From assembly GCF_004011695.2 (NCBI RefSeq), contig NC_082417.1, positions 1,472,792-1,536,791 of the forward strand: a stretch of 64,000 bases of DNA. Direction: 5' to 3'. This stretch comes from Ascochyta rabiei. Its lineage: Eukaryota > Ascomycota > Dothideomycetes > Pleosporales > Didymellaceae. The position numbers and the translations under genes were made by a program. Positions 11,596 through 24,875 of this stretch are shown piece by piece; within the stretch, counting starts at the first letter, position 1, and every line of letters begins with the position of its first letter. Below the pieces are notes generated by a model. It had not been told where the DNA came from. It searched no databases and saw only the letters and a list, made by a program, of their open reading frames with translations.

Positions 11596-13440
11596 GAAGA
11601 GGGAAAACAGGTATAGAGTTAAATAAACATTAAAATTTTAAATTTTAAATTTTAGGGTGGAATAGGAAGCGCACAATTGCGCAAGGAGAACGTACTCTTC
11701 AGAATTCCACCTAAGCAGTGGTTCTTAAGTTATTAGCGCTGGAAGGGGGTGCTATTGCAGGCACAGGACACAGAGCGCGCTAGGCTAAGAAGAGTTATTG
11801 TTGCCTACCTCTACCTCCAGCGCTACACAGCTAGTAACTACTGTAGCTAAGCTTAGAGAGGTAGAACCTTATGCTGTAAGTTAAACGTAACTTACAGAGC
11901 TATAATATAAGTTGTAGTTATAGTACTGTTAGTAGGTACTGCTGCAGCACAGGACGCAGAGCGCGCTAGGCTAAGAAGAGTTATTATTACCTACCTTTAC
12001 CTCTAGCGCTACGCAGCCAGCAACCACTACAGCTAAGCCTAGGCAGGCAGAACCTTGTGCTACAAGCTAAACGCAACTTATAGAGCTATAATATAAGTTA
12101 TAGTTATAGTGCTATTAGTAGGTACTGCTACAGCATAGAACGTAGAGCGCGCTAGGCTAAGAAGAGTTATTGTTGCCTACCTCTACCTCCAGCGCCACGC
12201 AGCTAGCAACTACTGTAGCTAAGCTTAGAGAGGTAGAACCTTGTGCTGTAAGTTAAACGCAATTTATAGAGCTATAATATAAGTTGTAGTTATTATGCTG
12301 TTAGTAGGTACTGCTACAGCACAAGACGCCGAGCGCGCTAGGCTAAGAAGAGTTATTATTGCCTACCTTTACCTCTAGCGCTACGCAGCCAGCAACTACT
12401 ATAGCTAAGCCTAGGTAGGCAGAACCTTATACTGTAAGTTCAACGTAGCTTATAGAGCTATAATCTAAGATATAGATATATTATGCTGTAACTTACAGTT
12501 ATAGATATATTGTTCTTTAACTTACATATAACTTATAGAGCTATAACCTAAGTTATAGATATATTGTTATTTAACTTATACGCAACTTACAGAGCTATAA
12601 TCTAAGTTATAGATATATTGTTCTTTAACTTGTACATAACTTATAGAGCTATAACCTAAGTTATAAGTATATTGTTCTTTAACTTATACGCAACTTATAG
12701 AGCTATAATCTAAGTTATAGATATATTGTTCTTTACCTTGTACACAACTTGTAGAGCTATAACCTAAGTTGTAGATATATTGTTCTTTAACTTACACGTA
12801 ACTTACAGAGCTATAATCTAAGTTATAGATATATTATTTTCTAACTTATACGTAACTTGTAGAGCTATAATCTAAGTTGTAGATATATTGTTCTTTAACT
12901 TATACACAACTTATAGAGCTATAACCTAAGTTATAGATATATTATTCTTTAACTTATACGCAACTTATAGAGCTATAATCTAAGTTGTAGATATATTATT
13001 CTTTAACTTACACGCAACTTATAGAGCTATAATCTAAGTTATAGATATATTATTTTTTAACTTACACGTAACTTACAGAGCTATAATCTAAGTTATAGAT
13101 ATATTATTTTCTAACTTACACGTATCTTATAGAGCTATAATCTAAGTTATAGATATATTGTTTTTTAACTTATATATAACTTACAGAGCTATAATCTAAG
13201 TTGTAGATATATTGTTTTTTAACTTATATATAACTTATAGAGCTATAATCTAAGTTATAGTTATATTATACTATAACTTAAATATAACTTAAATATAACT
13301 TAAACACAACTTATAAAGCTATAATTTAAGTAGTAGTTATATCTTATTATAAGTTAAATACAACTTATAGAGCTATAATCTAAGTTGTAGGTATAGTGCT
13401 GTTAGTAGGTGCTGCTGCAGCACCAGACAGACAGTGCGCT
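11596..13440. repeat. Satellite block 2, duplicate of block 1
   Basis: The same leader recurs (GGGAAAACAGGTATAG, AAATTTTAAATTTTAGGG, AGCGCACAATTGCG), then about four ~187-bp units, then a longer run of roughly 13-15 ~63-bp units to about 13270, and a partial long unit at the end. The order of leader, long units and short units is identical to block 1. The larger structure is therefore a direct duplication whose short-unit array expanded in this copy. Confidence 0.85.
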
Positions 13441-13689
13441 AGGCTAAGAAGATCTTTTTAGACGCTAAGCTGCGTCCTAAACACTCTGCTACATACTACT
13501 AAGTAATAAGAAGTAACTACTAACCTACAGCATATTAATAGAGAGACTAAGAAAATACTAGACTGTTAAATAGAAGGAATAAGTGTAGTAAGAGTATAGC
13601 TGCACCTAGCAATTACGTAAGGAAAGGTAGAAAGACTCTAAGGCTACAATTAGCTTCTAAGTCTATGTACTGCAGCCGTTAGCTCTATA

Positions 13690-16600
13690 CATACTAATAC
13701 TGCTGCTAGAGCCTCTAGCTATAGAGAATAGCATAGAGGCTATTTAAGCTATTTAGTAACCTAGTATATGCAATAAACAACCTACTAAAGACACTAGCTA
13801 GACAGTTTAACGCTGTAGTAGGCCTATAAAGTACTAGAGCGCAGAAGCAGCAGCAACAGCAAAGAAAGAAAGTAACTACTAACGTTACCTACGCTAACGC
13901 AACCTACGCTAGCAGGAGAAACTAGGCTACTCTGCGTCTGTCTATTCTGTCTCTAGAGCGTATAGAGAGGAGAGCCTAAGACTAGTAAACAAAAGTAGTA
14001 ATATGCAGCCTACAGTATCTAAGAAGCTACGCGTTCTATTAAGCAAATATAAGACTTATTTATAAACTACAGGGACAGTATATAAGTATTAGGCACTATA
14101 GTACCTATTACGCTAACGCCCTAGGCAGGTTAGATTAACACAGAAAGCTGATGCTAGTACCCTAAACTAGTTTAGGTTTAAACTGTTTCTTTTATATTAG
14201 ACCTATTACCTTACTAGCTCCTAAACACCCTCTAAACTGCGTCCTAAACAAGCTAAGAACACACACAACGTGCAATATGCCTTAAGAAAGACTAAAAAAG
14301 TACTTAACTAATAAAGAGAGGGCAGAGGTAAGGCAGGAGACTTACTGCGCATTACAATTGCGCAGAAAGTAACAAGCAACTTGCCCTAACTTTGTCCCCT
14401 ACGCACCTACACTCCCTAGAGTCCTAGCTGTTACTTAGCTATGTATTAGTCTTTGCATTAGCTCTAATCTACTTGTCCCTTATAATCCTCTAGACAAATA
14501 TAAAGACAGAGATAATAAGGAACCTCTTGCTCTGCTTATAGAGAACAATAACAAGGCTGTAGAAGTTACTAGCTAGGTTTAAGCAAGCAACAGGGAACAC
14601 GCACACAAATAGGAAGAGCACAATAGGCGTTTTATACAACAGACAGAGGAGGTAGACCTAAGAGCTGCAGACATACTGCACAGGTTTTAGCACAATCTTA
14701 AGCATGCTAATTAAGACGTAGAAAAAAACCTATATTAGTAACTATTAAGCAGCCCTATAGAGAGTTTATTAAGCTAGGACTCTGCTAGAGAGCGTAGTAG
14801 TTTGTAGTATTCTTTAGTATTGTATATAGGAAGATAACTATTAAGTATATATAAAATAGGTAAGTGCTTAGAAGCGTATGCGGTATAGGGCACCCCTTAA
14901 AGGCAGACGCCTTACTTGCTACTGTTGTCCTCCCCTTAATCTATAACCTACAGCACGCCTTTTCCTACACTGCTATCTAACAGCAACTACACTGCTATAA
15001 CACTAAAAGGGCTAAATAAACTAAACCCTAAGATTAAATAGGCAGTATTGCCTACATAATTAACGCCTAGGGCTAACAGTCTAGCTACGCTGCCTATAGA
15101 GTAAACAGCATATAAGCTTATAAGGTAACTATAGAACTTCTAAGGCTACACATATAAAGAGCATAAGAAGGCAGAGAGAAATTACTATATATAATATAAG
15201 TAGCCAGATATACACTCTATCTGTAAGAGTCTTAAGCAGATAACGTGCCTCCTTACTAGAGTGTATAATAGGGGTAGACTGCTTCTAGACATTATTAGCA
15301 ACCCTAAGATGATAGCAAAACAGTCTCCCCTGCCTAAAGGACTTAACTTAAAGGCTGCGTTTAAGGGCATAAGCCTAGACGTCTGCCCTAAGGACGCTGG
15401 TACACGCAATAAGAACCTGCCCTACAGCCTGTACCTAGAGCAGCACTACTACAGTAGCAACAAAGAGTACAGCGTTAACGTAATGTTTAACGTAGATAGT
15501 GTGTATTACTTTTCTAGCAGCCTAGCGTTTGTATAGTAGGGGATTAAGTAGTACCCCTAGGCGTATACTACCCTTAACCTTAATACTAATATATACTTTA
15601 GCCTAACTGTTAGGGCATATAATGCTTATAATAAGCTAACAACTATAATACTCCTACTGCATAAGATCCTGCACTACTACTTTAGCGCTGTTATAGGTAG
15701 TATCTAGTTACTACTTATATACGTCTTCTTCCCTAAGCTATATCTTAGGTCCTTGTATAAGCATAGTAACTTCCTTAGTAAGTAAGACTAGCAGCTCTAG
15801 CTAGACGCAGTGCTGCTCCCTACGCTAGATACGCTAGTGCTAGCTGCTAGGATAAAGTACTACCCTTACTTAGAGGACATTACTGCTATAGACATTACTA
15901 CATTGTCTAAAGAGGCCCTGCAGAATAAGGACAGCTTATAAGAGTAGATCCTAACGTTTACGCTGTAGGCTAAACACCTTAATAGGCTATAGACGTCTAT
16001 TATAGAGAGAATTGCTAAGGACCTAGGCCTAAGTTGCTTTAAGGGTGCTACGCTCTTTATAAATGCTAAGAACACTAAGCTTACCTACATAGAAGAGCTA
16101 GGCGTTAGTCTAGTAACTACCTACTAGGCGTGGGAGACAGCGTAGAATAAGGTTACTAACCTACAGTTCTACAGTAGGAGCTGTATGTTTGTTAACATAG
16201 CTAAGAAGGTATCCTTAAGGGATTATGTGCTGCTGTACAACACTATTACAGACAAATTTAAGGCAGAGACGTTTCTCTAGAAGCGCTGCTGCCTAGAGTT
16301 GTACACACGCATGCGAGTAAAGCTCCTAGTAGATAGTAAGTAGGCTAGAGGCAGCCTATAGGCAACAATATACCTATAGGCTACTATATAAGACTTAGTA
16401 GGCCTAACACTAGTAACAAAACTGCACAGATAGGAGAACACAGATAGGCTAGTGTACTTGTAGTTCTACAATACTATTAAGTTGCTGTTTAACATGTCTA
16501 AAGTGTACATATTTAACAACTAGGTAGTAGAGAACCTAGCGCTTAATCCTAGCTACGTCTGCTTACTGCAGCAGCAGGGTAGTAGCGTCTTATTTAATAA

Positions 16601-18243
16601 GAAGACCTGCATTACTTTGTACGTATACAGCAAGAGGCGTACAGCTATTAATATCTAAGATAGCTAGCAGTAGTTATACAGGACACGTAAGGAGTATTAC
16701 ATGTTCCTAGCTATAATAGACAAGATATACAACCTATAGAAGGAGTAGGACTACAAAGGTAAGGATAATGCTAATAACACTCTATTACTGCTCCTACACT
16801 ATATTGTCCCCTTACAGGAGCTGTTTAGGTTTATCTGCGTGCAGATAAATAAGCACTACATACTGTTTAAGCACACGTTTACTAATATAGGTAAGAAAAT
16901 CTTACTATAGGAGATAATTGTAAAAGTTATTACGCTGTAGGCGCTACAGTTCTGCTACAGCAGCAACATGCTAGCGAAGGAATCACTGCTATTTAAGAAC
17001 TGCTAGGAGCAAACGCGTAGGGTAGATATTGTAGTAAGAGAAGGGCTAGGGATGCAGCAGACTATAGCTAGCTGCAGCCTTAGATAGTTCCTGCTAAAGT
17101 TTAACTAGGCGTCTAGGTAAGTTACCTAGCTGCACAGTAATAACATGCTTATAGGTAACTTACGAATACACGCTAAGTATAAGCACAGGTAGAAGGCTGT
17201 AAAGGACCTCAGCAACGTGTACACCTGCTTCTACTAGGTAACTAGGTAGTTTATGCAGTACTAGGTAAGGGAGAACCCCCTATTGCTTACAAGGTAGATA
17301 GAGTACCTGTTCGCCTTTAACCTTAAGTAGTTTAACGCTAACATGTAGTTAGTAATGCTAGCGTTGCATAAGACACACCTAGAGCTATTATAAGCTACCC
17401 TAAAGCAGAATAGCTGTATACTGTTCTACTACTATAGCATACATAGTATATTCCTTAAGAATAGTATAAAAGCACTACTATACCTAGTTACTAGCAATAA
17501 GATGCGCATTACAAAGGTAGCCGCGCTGCTAGAATTCCTCTTCCTCTAGGACAACAGGGAGCGCAAGGCGTAGGGGAGCCTGCTGTACCACATTATGCTG
17601 CAGCAGAGCTTTAAGTTTATTAAGAGTTAGCTTAGCTACTAAAGAGCAAGCAAGTAGCTGAACAGCTACCTCTACCTTGTCCGCCTAACGCACTAGATCC
17701 TGCCCTACCCCTTAAGCAACACGTTAATACAGTCTACTAAGGAGAATGCTGCTAGAGGACAGACTAGGCAGATAATATAGTTCTTATCTATCTTTACCTA
17801 CCCTATATACGTGCAGAAGTAGTACAGGAGGGTACATAGGAAGTAACTAGTGCCTAGGGCACTGTTGCTAAAGGAGCCTCTACTGCCTGCGCAGCTGTCT
17901 ACTATAGTCTATAGACTTGTCTACAAAGCGTACAAAGTAGTAAGAAGAGGTGCTATTACTAACTTGTAGGACGCAGTAATGCTGATTAAGTAATGTAGAA
18001 ACATAGGGGTGTTAATGCCAGGCTAGGACAACAGTAAGGACTACTAGGTTGCGGGCTAGGTTAGTAAGAGCAAGATGCTAAACTTAGCTGTGTAGGAGGA
18101 GCACACCCCTTCTACGCTGTTAATACGCGCTAGGATACAGGGCTTAGGTTTAGACAAACTAGATGCGCTAATAGTTACGTTCACGCAGGAGCAAGGCGCT
18201 GTAGTAAGGAGGGGAGAGGTAGGCGCTATAGATATTAGGTTTG
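13690..18243 (+). pseudogene. Large unidentified gene relic (X)
   Basis: If TAG/TAA are read as former Gln or Trp codons, long stretches of protein-like sequence appear on the plus strand, most convincingly from about 15180 to 18243. A short stretch free of stops lies at 15261-15536. The predicted product is large (over 1,000 residues), basic and rich in Leu, Tyr and Gln, without a catalytic motif that I recognise. The part before 15180 switches frame at least once, and its start is unclear. The relic ends at the palindrome at 18245. It lies just upstream of, and in the same orientation as, the DUF6589-like relic and may belong to the same composite element. The function is unknown. Confidence 0.45.
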
Positions 18244-18244
18244 G

Positions 18245-18263
18245 GGATTCACGGCGTGAATCC
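18245..18263. repeat. 19-bp perfect palindrome
   Basis: GGATTCACG and its reverse complement CGTGAATCC flank a single G. The palindrome sits exactly between the end of relic X and the promoter-like segment of the next gene, so it could be a protein-binding site or a terminator hairpin. Confidence 0.7.
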
Positions 18264-18520
18264 GTGCTAAGGGGTCAGTGTTATCTCATCCACATCTGCC
18301 CTACAGAGCTTCTTAGCGTCTAACCTAGCTCTAATGAACTCTAGCAAAGTCACGCTAACTCTAGCAAGGTCTAGCGAAGTTACGCAAACTCTAGCAGCCA
18401 ATCAGAGGACGTAGAGGCGGAGTAGGGCAAAGCCCTGCAGAGCGTCTAAGAGTTTTTAGTTTAGTAATGTATAGGATGCGATTTCGCGTTTACAGGGCAT
18501 AAGCAGCAATCTTCCACCCA
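18264..18520 (+). promoter_or_regulatory. Promoter-like segment shared with 33230-33470
   Basis: It contains TTATCTCAT, repeated AACTCTAGCA, a CCAAT box (CAGCCAATC, near 18400), then GAGCGTCTAAGAG and GCGATTT. The same series, in the same order, is found on the minus strand at 33470-33230, upstream of the RecQ-like relic. Its position just ahead of the DUF6589-like frame suggests an ancestral promoter common to both genes. It is less mutated than the coding relics. Confidence 0.55.
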
Positions 18521-19682
18521 ATAGTTATTACTACTAACACTATTAAATTACATTAGTTTTATGCCTAAATTAGTCCTAAGACCCTAAGATGTTATTTATG
18601 TATAACTTAGAAAACCTAGCTACATGTCCTTAGCCGTTGCTGCGCGTTAAGATACCACCTACTAGCCTACTCTCTAACACACTAACTAACATATTTTTAC
18701 CCTAGTACAACCCTGCTAGCAAGTCTATGTTATTGCTAACCCTACAACTTAATAAATCTACTAAACTTACGCCTTAGGACAGCTCTAATTCTTTGTTAGA
18801 TAGTAATAATAGAGCTAACGCTGGCACACTAAGACAACGTAGATATGTTAGGACAAAGACAAAGTTTAAAAGGATCCTTCAGACGCTACAAAGCGTTAGC
18901 TAGTTATTTAATAACTTTCTTAAGGTCTAGGTTAGTTTAACAGAGTATTAACAGACTATTAAGGTGCGCTACACTAAGTAGTAATTGTATACCTAGCAGC
19001 GCAACATCCTTAATTACGCAATTAAACACTTTAGAAAGAAGGACGTTCTAGGTAACAACATAAGGTTTACAGACAGCATTAGGTTAGAACTAGAGCACCT
19101 AATTACAAGAAAGCTATTTAGCAAATTCAGGTTCCTAGACACTACACCTAATCAAATCAACTACGCTACTGCTATTTAGACTATTAAGACTTATACTCCT
19201 TAGTAGTACGGCATGTTGCAGGTTCTAACAGTAAACTATTGCGCCTACTAACCCTTATACGCTGCTGCTAAAGACCGCGTTGCAGTTAATAAACAATTAG
19301 TCTCTGTTACTAGTATGGTGTACTTCTCTTACGTAAGACAAGAATTAGATATAATACTAACTATTATAGATCTATATCTTTAGGGGTTAGGAGTACTGCA
19401 GTATGTAGTTCAGACGCTGCATAGATTAGGGTTATGTTACTCATACTATGCTAGACTTAAGCAGATAAAAAAGCTTAAAGAATATGCTAAGGTATGTTGT
19501 CTTACTTTCCTAGGCTACACCTACGTAAGTCTGCTAGAGTTAGAGAGACATACGTAAGCCTGTTTTTATCTAAGAGGCCTACATAAGTCTGCTAGAGTTT
19601 ACTAAAGTTTGCTTAAGTCTATCTTACTGCTAGAGTTTGCTAGAGTCTATCTTATACATCTACTAACAGTAGTCTAGTCTAT
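18521..19682 (+). pseudogene. DUF6589-like gene relic, 5' part
   Basis: Reading TAG/TAA as lost Gln/Trp codons gives a continuous frame from about 18840 with a helical N-terminal region and a segment resembling the conserved 'lGl.l...G...r.i..l..lGlc.Sy' stretch of fungal DUF6589 proteins (about 19370-19490). After about 19490 the frame degenerates into copies of GCTAGAGTTTG, possibly an intron. The gene is interrupted at 19682 by a copia element; the flanking TCTAT is duplicated at 24876-24880. DUF6589 proteins are widespread in fungi and suspected to be linked to mobile DNA; their biochemical role is not known to me. Confidence 0.5.
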
Positions 19683-19844
19683 TGTTAGATAACTAACCAT
19701 GCCGAGCCAAGTTGGGGGTTTAGGGTTAACCTCGGTTAACTTAGGGGCTAGCGGCACACACACATAAAATGAGCCATTAAGACAGATAATTATTAATTAT
19801 TTACCTTTATTATTATCTTTGCACATTAAGCATATTATCTAATA
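19683..19844 (+). repeat. Copia 5' LTR
   Basis: This 162-bp LTR begins TGTTAGATAA and ends TTATCTAATA, where the canonical terminal CA has become TA, a RIP-type change. It differs from the 3' LTR mostly by transitions. Confidence 0.92.
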
Positions 19845-20009
19845 ATTAAGAGTTCTACTAATACTACTAAAAATACCCTTTTAATATATTACTATTAATA
19901 ATGCGTAATTTAACAATAATTCTTATAGATTACACAACCTACACACCTTAGTTGCATTAACTATAGACCTGCTGCGCCTCTCTAGACGTATAGGAGAAGA
20001 TAGACCTAA

Positions 20010-23000
20010 ATTAGACTATCCCTCTAAGGACTAAGCCACAAGTGCCTAACGCCCTAGACATTACTAACTATAAGAGGAGGCCAGCCCTTAGCAATAATGA
20101 ACAAGGAAACCCTTAGCTTCCTAAAATCCTATCTGAACTATTAGCTAACGGCCTAAAGGCATAGAAGGAAGATAATAACTATTAGAAGAGCTGCCTTAAA
20201 TCCTACAAGATTGCGGATAGAGACTACTGCAAGGAACAAGCTAACCTAGACAAGGTAGTAATGTTTATCTAAAGCTTAGTATTACCTTACCTTATAAAGA
20301 ACTGCTGCTAACTAGGTAAATTAATTTAAACATAGCTTATTAGCCTTAAACACACAGTTAGCATTAATACTAAAGAAGAACAATTACGCGCACGCCACTA
20401 ATACCTAGTAGCCCTTAAACTAATAAGATAACCTAGGAGCTAGGATACCTAGCTCCTTAAGTATAATTATGATGTAACTAACGCTAAAATAGAGGGTGTT
20501 GCTGAAATATATAATATACAAGACACTATCTTAGACTTCTTAGATTTAGTAATAAAGATAGCGCTAACCTAGGTAACAACATTCTAGGACTATAGCAGAT
20601 AAGAACAAAACATAACTTATAAAGAAATAATAAAACGCTTCTAAGAGCATATAAGTAAGTACTACCCTAAGGGGAGACAGTAAAGGGGCGCCTTTGCTGC
20701 AGGGAACAGCTTAAGTCTTACTGCTAGTGGTGAATCTACCCTAGACACTGACAGGGACGCCTCTTATGTTATTAAAGACGTATTATCTACTTCTACTACA
20801 CAGGGGAGTTAGGGAAGACCTTGTTAAAAACGGAACATTAGTTAAATAACCACATCTAAGCAGTCCCTAAGAGGGGATACAGCGGCAGCTAGAGGAGCAA
20901 AATCCCCTGCTTGTAGACAACGCTAAAGACTAGAAGATTACTACTATGTCTATAAAGATAAAGCACTAGAATAGTTAACCCTATGCAATAGAATTGCTAA
21001 GATAGTATAATTTAGGATAGAACAAAATGCTAACCTTTAAGATTAGGTTAGATCTGAAAACAAGCTTGCACTAAGACACTAGCTATTAAGACATCCTAAA
21101 CACTAGAGGCACCTCTAGGATAACTACAGGGACAGAAGATATTAATAATTAATATAAGTCTAGTTAAAGAATTATACAATATAGAGCTACTAAGCTACCC
21201 TCTTAGGAACTTCTTTATCCTTAACTTAGGATTAACTATCTATATTATAAACAATAAGGATTAGATATAAAAACTTACTCTACCTGTATTAATCAACTAC
21301 CTATAGGCAGGAAACTCCTATGTATAGATATAGGGATATAGCACTGTCTATCTCTATCTATTAAACACAAACCAACTAACTACTCTTAAACTACATAATG
21401 TAGCATAGTGCCCAGACATACTTTGCAACCTTGTCTCTTTCTAACAACTACGTTAACAGGGCATCTAGTAGGACACAAAAAGAGATCTAACTTAGCTCAG
21501 ATAAGTAGACAATACAGCCACTACATCCTTAGATAAACAACAAAGATAATAGATACTTAGGGAACAGCTACAGACAGCATTTACAATACAATTAACACAA
21601 AGCTAAACACCTAAGACTGCTACTGCTCTGCTATGGCACAAGCGAATAGGGCACCCTAGAGCTGCTACTATTAAACACCTTATCTAACAATCTTAGGGGG
21701 TAAGAGTTAGGGGTATTACTACAGTCTAATGTGATACTTACAGACAAGCTAAGACTAAGAGGCAAATTAGTTAAACACCACAAACAAGCGATAAAGGATA
21801 AGGAGAACGCATAGCAATTAACTTCCACTTATATAAAGAAGAAAGCTTTACTAAGGAAAAGAGCTAATTGCTTGCTGTTAACAGGCGATCTAGCTTCCTC
21901 TAGGACTTCTATTTTAAAAAAAATTAACTAGGAAAGACAATTATCTACTTTCTAGACACACTTACACAATTCCTGTTAAAACAATATAAGATCTAGGTTA
22001 AGGTAATTAAGTGTAATAGTGAAATTACTATAATAAAACCAGAAGTATTAAGATGGTGCGCTGCACAATTAATTAGGTTTAAGCCTTCCGCACTAGACAC
22101 CTAAGCACAGAACAGAGGTGCTATACGCTTAGGGGGTGTAATAAAAGATAAGGCACGCACTATAAGATTAGACGCAAACCTACTATAGGAAATGTAGCTA
22201 GAGATTGTAAGGGCAGCAGTGTACCTACATAACTAAACACTAAGGTTATTAAACAACTAGAAAACACCCTATAATGTGTTCTTCACCTATACAGCTTAAC
22301 TAGCTAGCCTAAACATATAAAGTAGGAAACTAAACTAGGTATATCTAAAAGGATATAGATATAAAGCCTTTACTCTTATAAGTAACACCCTTTAAGGAAA
22401 GTTATAACTCTAGCAATTAGACCTAAGAGCATAGGTAGGGTACCTAGTAGGATACTAATCCTTAAACATATATTAGATATAAATTCTAACCTTAGCAAAA
22501 GTTATTTGCACAAGAGATATAATCTTTAATAAGGATGCTGTCTTTAGTAGCTAGACTTAGGACCTAATAAACAATCTTATACACAGCACTCTTAAAGAGA
22601 TAGCAATATGGACAAGAAGCGTAGAGCTTCCGCCTCTACCCTAAAATGAGTCTAAAATCTAGTTATTCTATGAGGACAACACTATTGCACACTTAAATAC
22701 TACAGAAGATTAACTAGGTTATAATGATAGACAGAAAGCTGGACATATATATCTAACCCCTCCTCTAACTCCGCCACTAGTTGCGCTGTTGATGAACACG
22801 TTGTCGTTATTCCAGTTAGCAAGAGGTGACAGCTAATTAGGAGTTGGCAGGTGACACTAGTTAACTGCTGATTGGTTGGAATTAACGCTAGCGCAATCTT
22901 AAGGAACTTTACAAACTATCCTATAGAAAGCTGCATTTATAGCTAGCATATAGGGCAGATGCATAGGCTTATACTAGGGCAACAATATTAATAAGGCTAG

Positions 23001-24660
23001 GTTAAAATAAATGCTGATAAAAGGGCTTAAGCCTTATTAAAGCTAACTCCCACCAGAGCCAACAGCACAATCAAACCTAGAGGACCACCCGCTTCACTAA
23101 TAGTTTAAAGAAGCTAAGCAAGAACACCTTAGCAGCTATTAGACTATAAAGTTATAGTCTAAAGTACCCCTAATAAAGACTAAGGCAGTAGGACACTAGA
23201 TACTTAACTGTATGTAGGTATGTATATACAAGCTTAATAAGAACTATTACCTACTTAAATATAAGGCGCGACTAGTAGTCTAAGGTAACTAGTAACAAAA
23301 CATTACTTCTAAAGATACCTACGCCGCAACACAAGCTAGCTGGTCCTTTAGAATGCTTATAGTAATTTTAGCAGCACATAACCTAGAACTTAAGCAGTTT
23401 AATATTATAAACGCCTTTATTTATGTATTAATTAATAGAAAGGTCTATATAAGGATGCTATATAGGTATTAGAAACTAGGCATAGTCCTATAGCTACACA
23501 AGGCACTATATAGACTAAGAATCTCTCTACTCCTCTAGTAGAAGGAATTTACATCTACTTTAACAAGCTATAGATTCGCAGTTGTTCCCTATAAACCCTG
23601 CTGCTTACTTAAGAATAGAGTTACTATCTTCTTCTATATAGACAATATTATTATAGCTTATTACCTAACTAGAAGATATAAGGCAGATAAGGCCCTTACC
23701 TATATTACTAACAAATACTCTATTATAGGAGGAAACAATCTGCAATGGTTCCTAGAAGTGGAGATAACCTAAGATTAAGACAACCTAAGGATCCTCCTCT
23801 TACAGGCGTTATACATTAATAAAACTGTCTCCCTAGCAGATAAGACAGACATACAACACAACACACTAATATTAAATGTTAAGCTTCTACTAAATAAAGG
23901 GGAAGCTGCAGCAGTAGAAATTAACAAATACTAGAGAAAGATTAGATCTCTCCTCTTTACTGCAGTTACTACTAGGCCTAACATTGCCTTTGCCACATCT
24001 AGGCTGGCACAATTTCTAACTAACCCTAGACAGCAGCACTATAACGCAGCAGATTAAGTACTATTATACTTACAAGGGACACAAGACCTGTCCCTTACAT
24101 TTAGAGGCAATAAGCACCTAGTAGTCGCTAGTAATGCATTATTTGCTAATAATACTCTTAATAGGAAGAGCTTCTAAGGATATACTATTAAACTATACAG
24201 AGGACTTATTACCTAAAGAGCTAATAAACAAGACACAGTTACTACATTAACAACTAAAGCAGAGCTACTTGCCCTAGCATAGGTAGCTAAGGAAGCTATC
24301 TTTATCTTACGACTATTGTTAGAACTTAGCATACACCTCTTAAAATTAACAATTACTATTTAATATAATAATACCTAGACTATCTAATTAATTAACAAGG
24401 AAGTCTTAAACCTCTAAACTAAACTACAATATGTGGACATTTACAACTACTAGCTATAACAAGAGGCAAACAAAGGCACTATAAAAGTAACCTATGTCCT
24501 ATCTACTAAGATGTTAGCTAACAGACTTATAAAGGCTCTGCCTGTAAGTAAGTAGTTAACCTTTCTAAGGCAGCTAGGACTAAAGAAACATACTAAACGA
24601 AGAAAGCTAGCTAACACCTAGATAGAATTAATTAACTAAAAGCTTGCTAACCTAGAGGTA
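20010..24660 (+). pseudogene. Copia gag-pol relic
   Basis: Conserved blocks survive although the polyprotein is riddled with stops. A zinc knuckle lies near 20900-20990 with one Cys position changed to Tyr (a TGC-to-TAC change is expected from RIP). The integrase N-terminal zinc domain (WHKRIGHPRA, then CDT) is at about 21630-21750. The reverse transcriptase includes the KARLVVQGNQQ-like block near 23265 and the catalytic YxDD equivalent degraded to YIDN near 23637. RNase H and the C-terminal block run through about 24200-24600. The order INT-RT-RH identifies Ty1/copia rather than Ty3/gypsy. The product would have been a retrotransposon polyprotein; it is not functional here. Confidence 0.85.
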
Positions 24661-24713
24661 TAATAAGAGCTAATTGTGTCTAGCTTTAATAAGGCCTTAA
24701 AGCTAAGGGGGTG

Positions 24714-24875
24714 TGTCAGATAACTAACCTTGCTGAGCTAAGTTGGGGGTTTAGGGTTAACCTTGGTTAACGTAGGGGCTAGCGGCACACACACATAAAA
24801 TGAGCCATTAAGACACATAATTATTAATTAATCACCTTCATCATTATCTTTATACATTAACTATATTATCTAACA
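24714..24875 (+). repeat. Copia 3' LTR
   Basis: This 162-bp LTR begins TGTCAGATAA and ends TTATCTAACA, retaining the canonical TG...CA ends. It is followed directly by the TSD TCTAT. Confidence 0.93.

Larger units (their letters stand above)
19683..24875 (+). mobile_element. Complete Ty1/copia LTR retrotransposon (RIP-inactivated)
   Basis: It is 5,193 bp long, bounded by two 162-bp LTRs and flanked by a 5-bp target-site duplication TCTAT (19678-19682 and 24876-24880). A polypurine tract (AAGCTAAGGGGGTG) abuts the 3' LTR. Inside, in copia order, are a gag zinc-knuckle relic, an integrase HHCC zinc domain, reverse transcriptase and RNase H. The near-perfect LTRs and TSD define the ends unambiguously. 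Coding capacity is destroyed by many TAG and TAA codons. It sits inside the DUF6589-like gene. Confidence 0.95.

Noticed and set aside
9826..13440. Repeats with regular spacing, possible CRISPR array
   Set aside because: Units are adjacent tandem copies without unique spacers, in a eukaryotic chromosome end.
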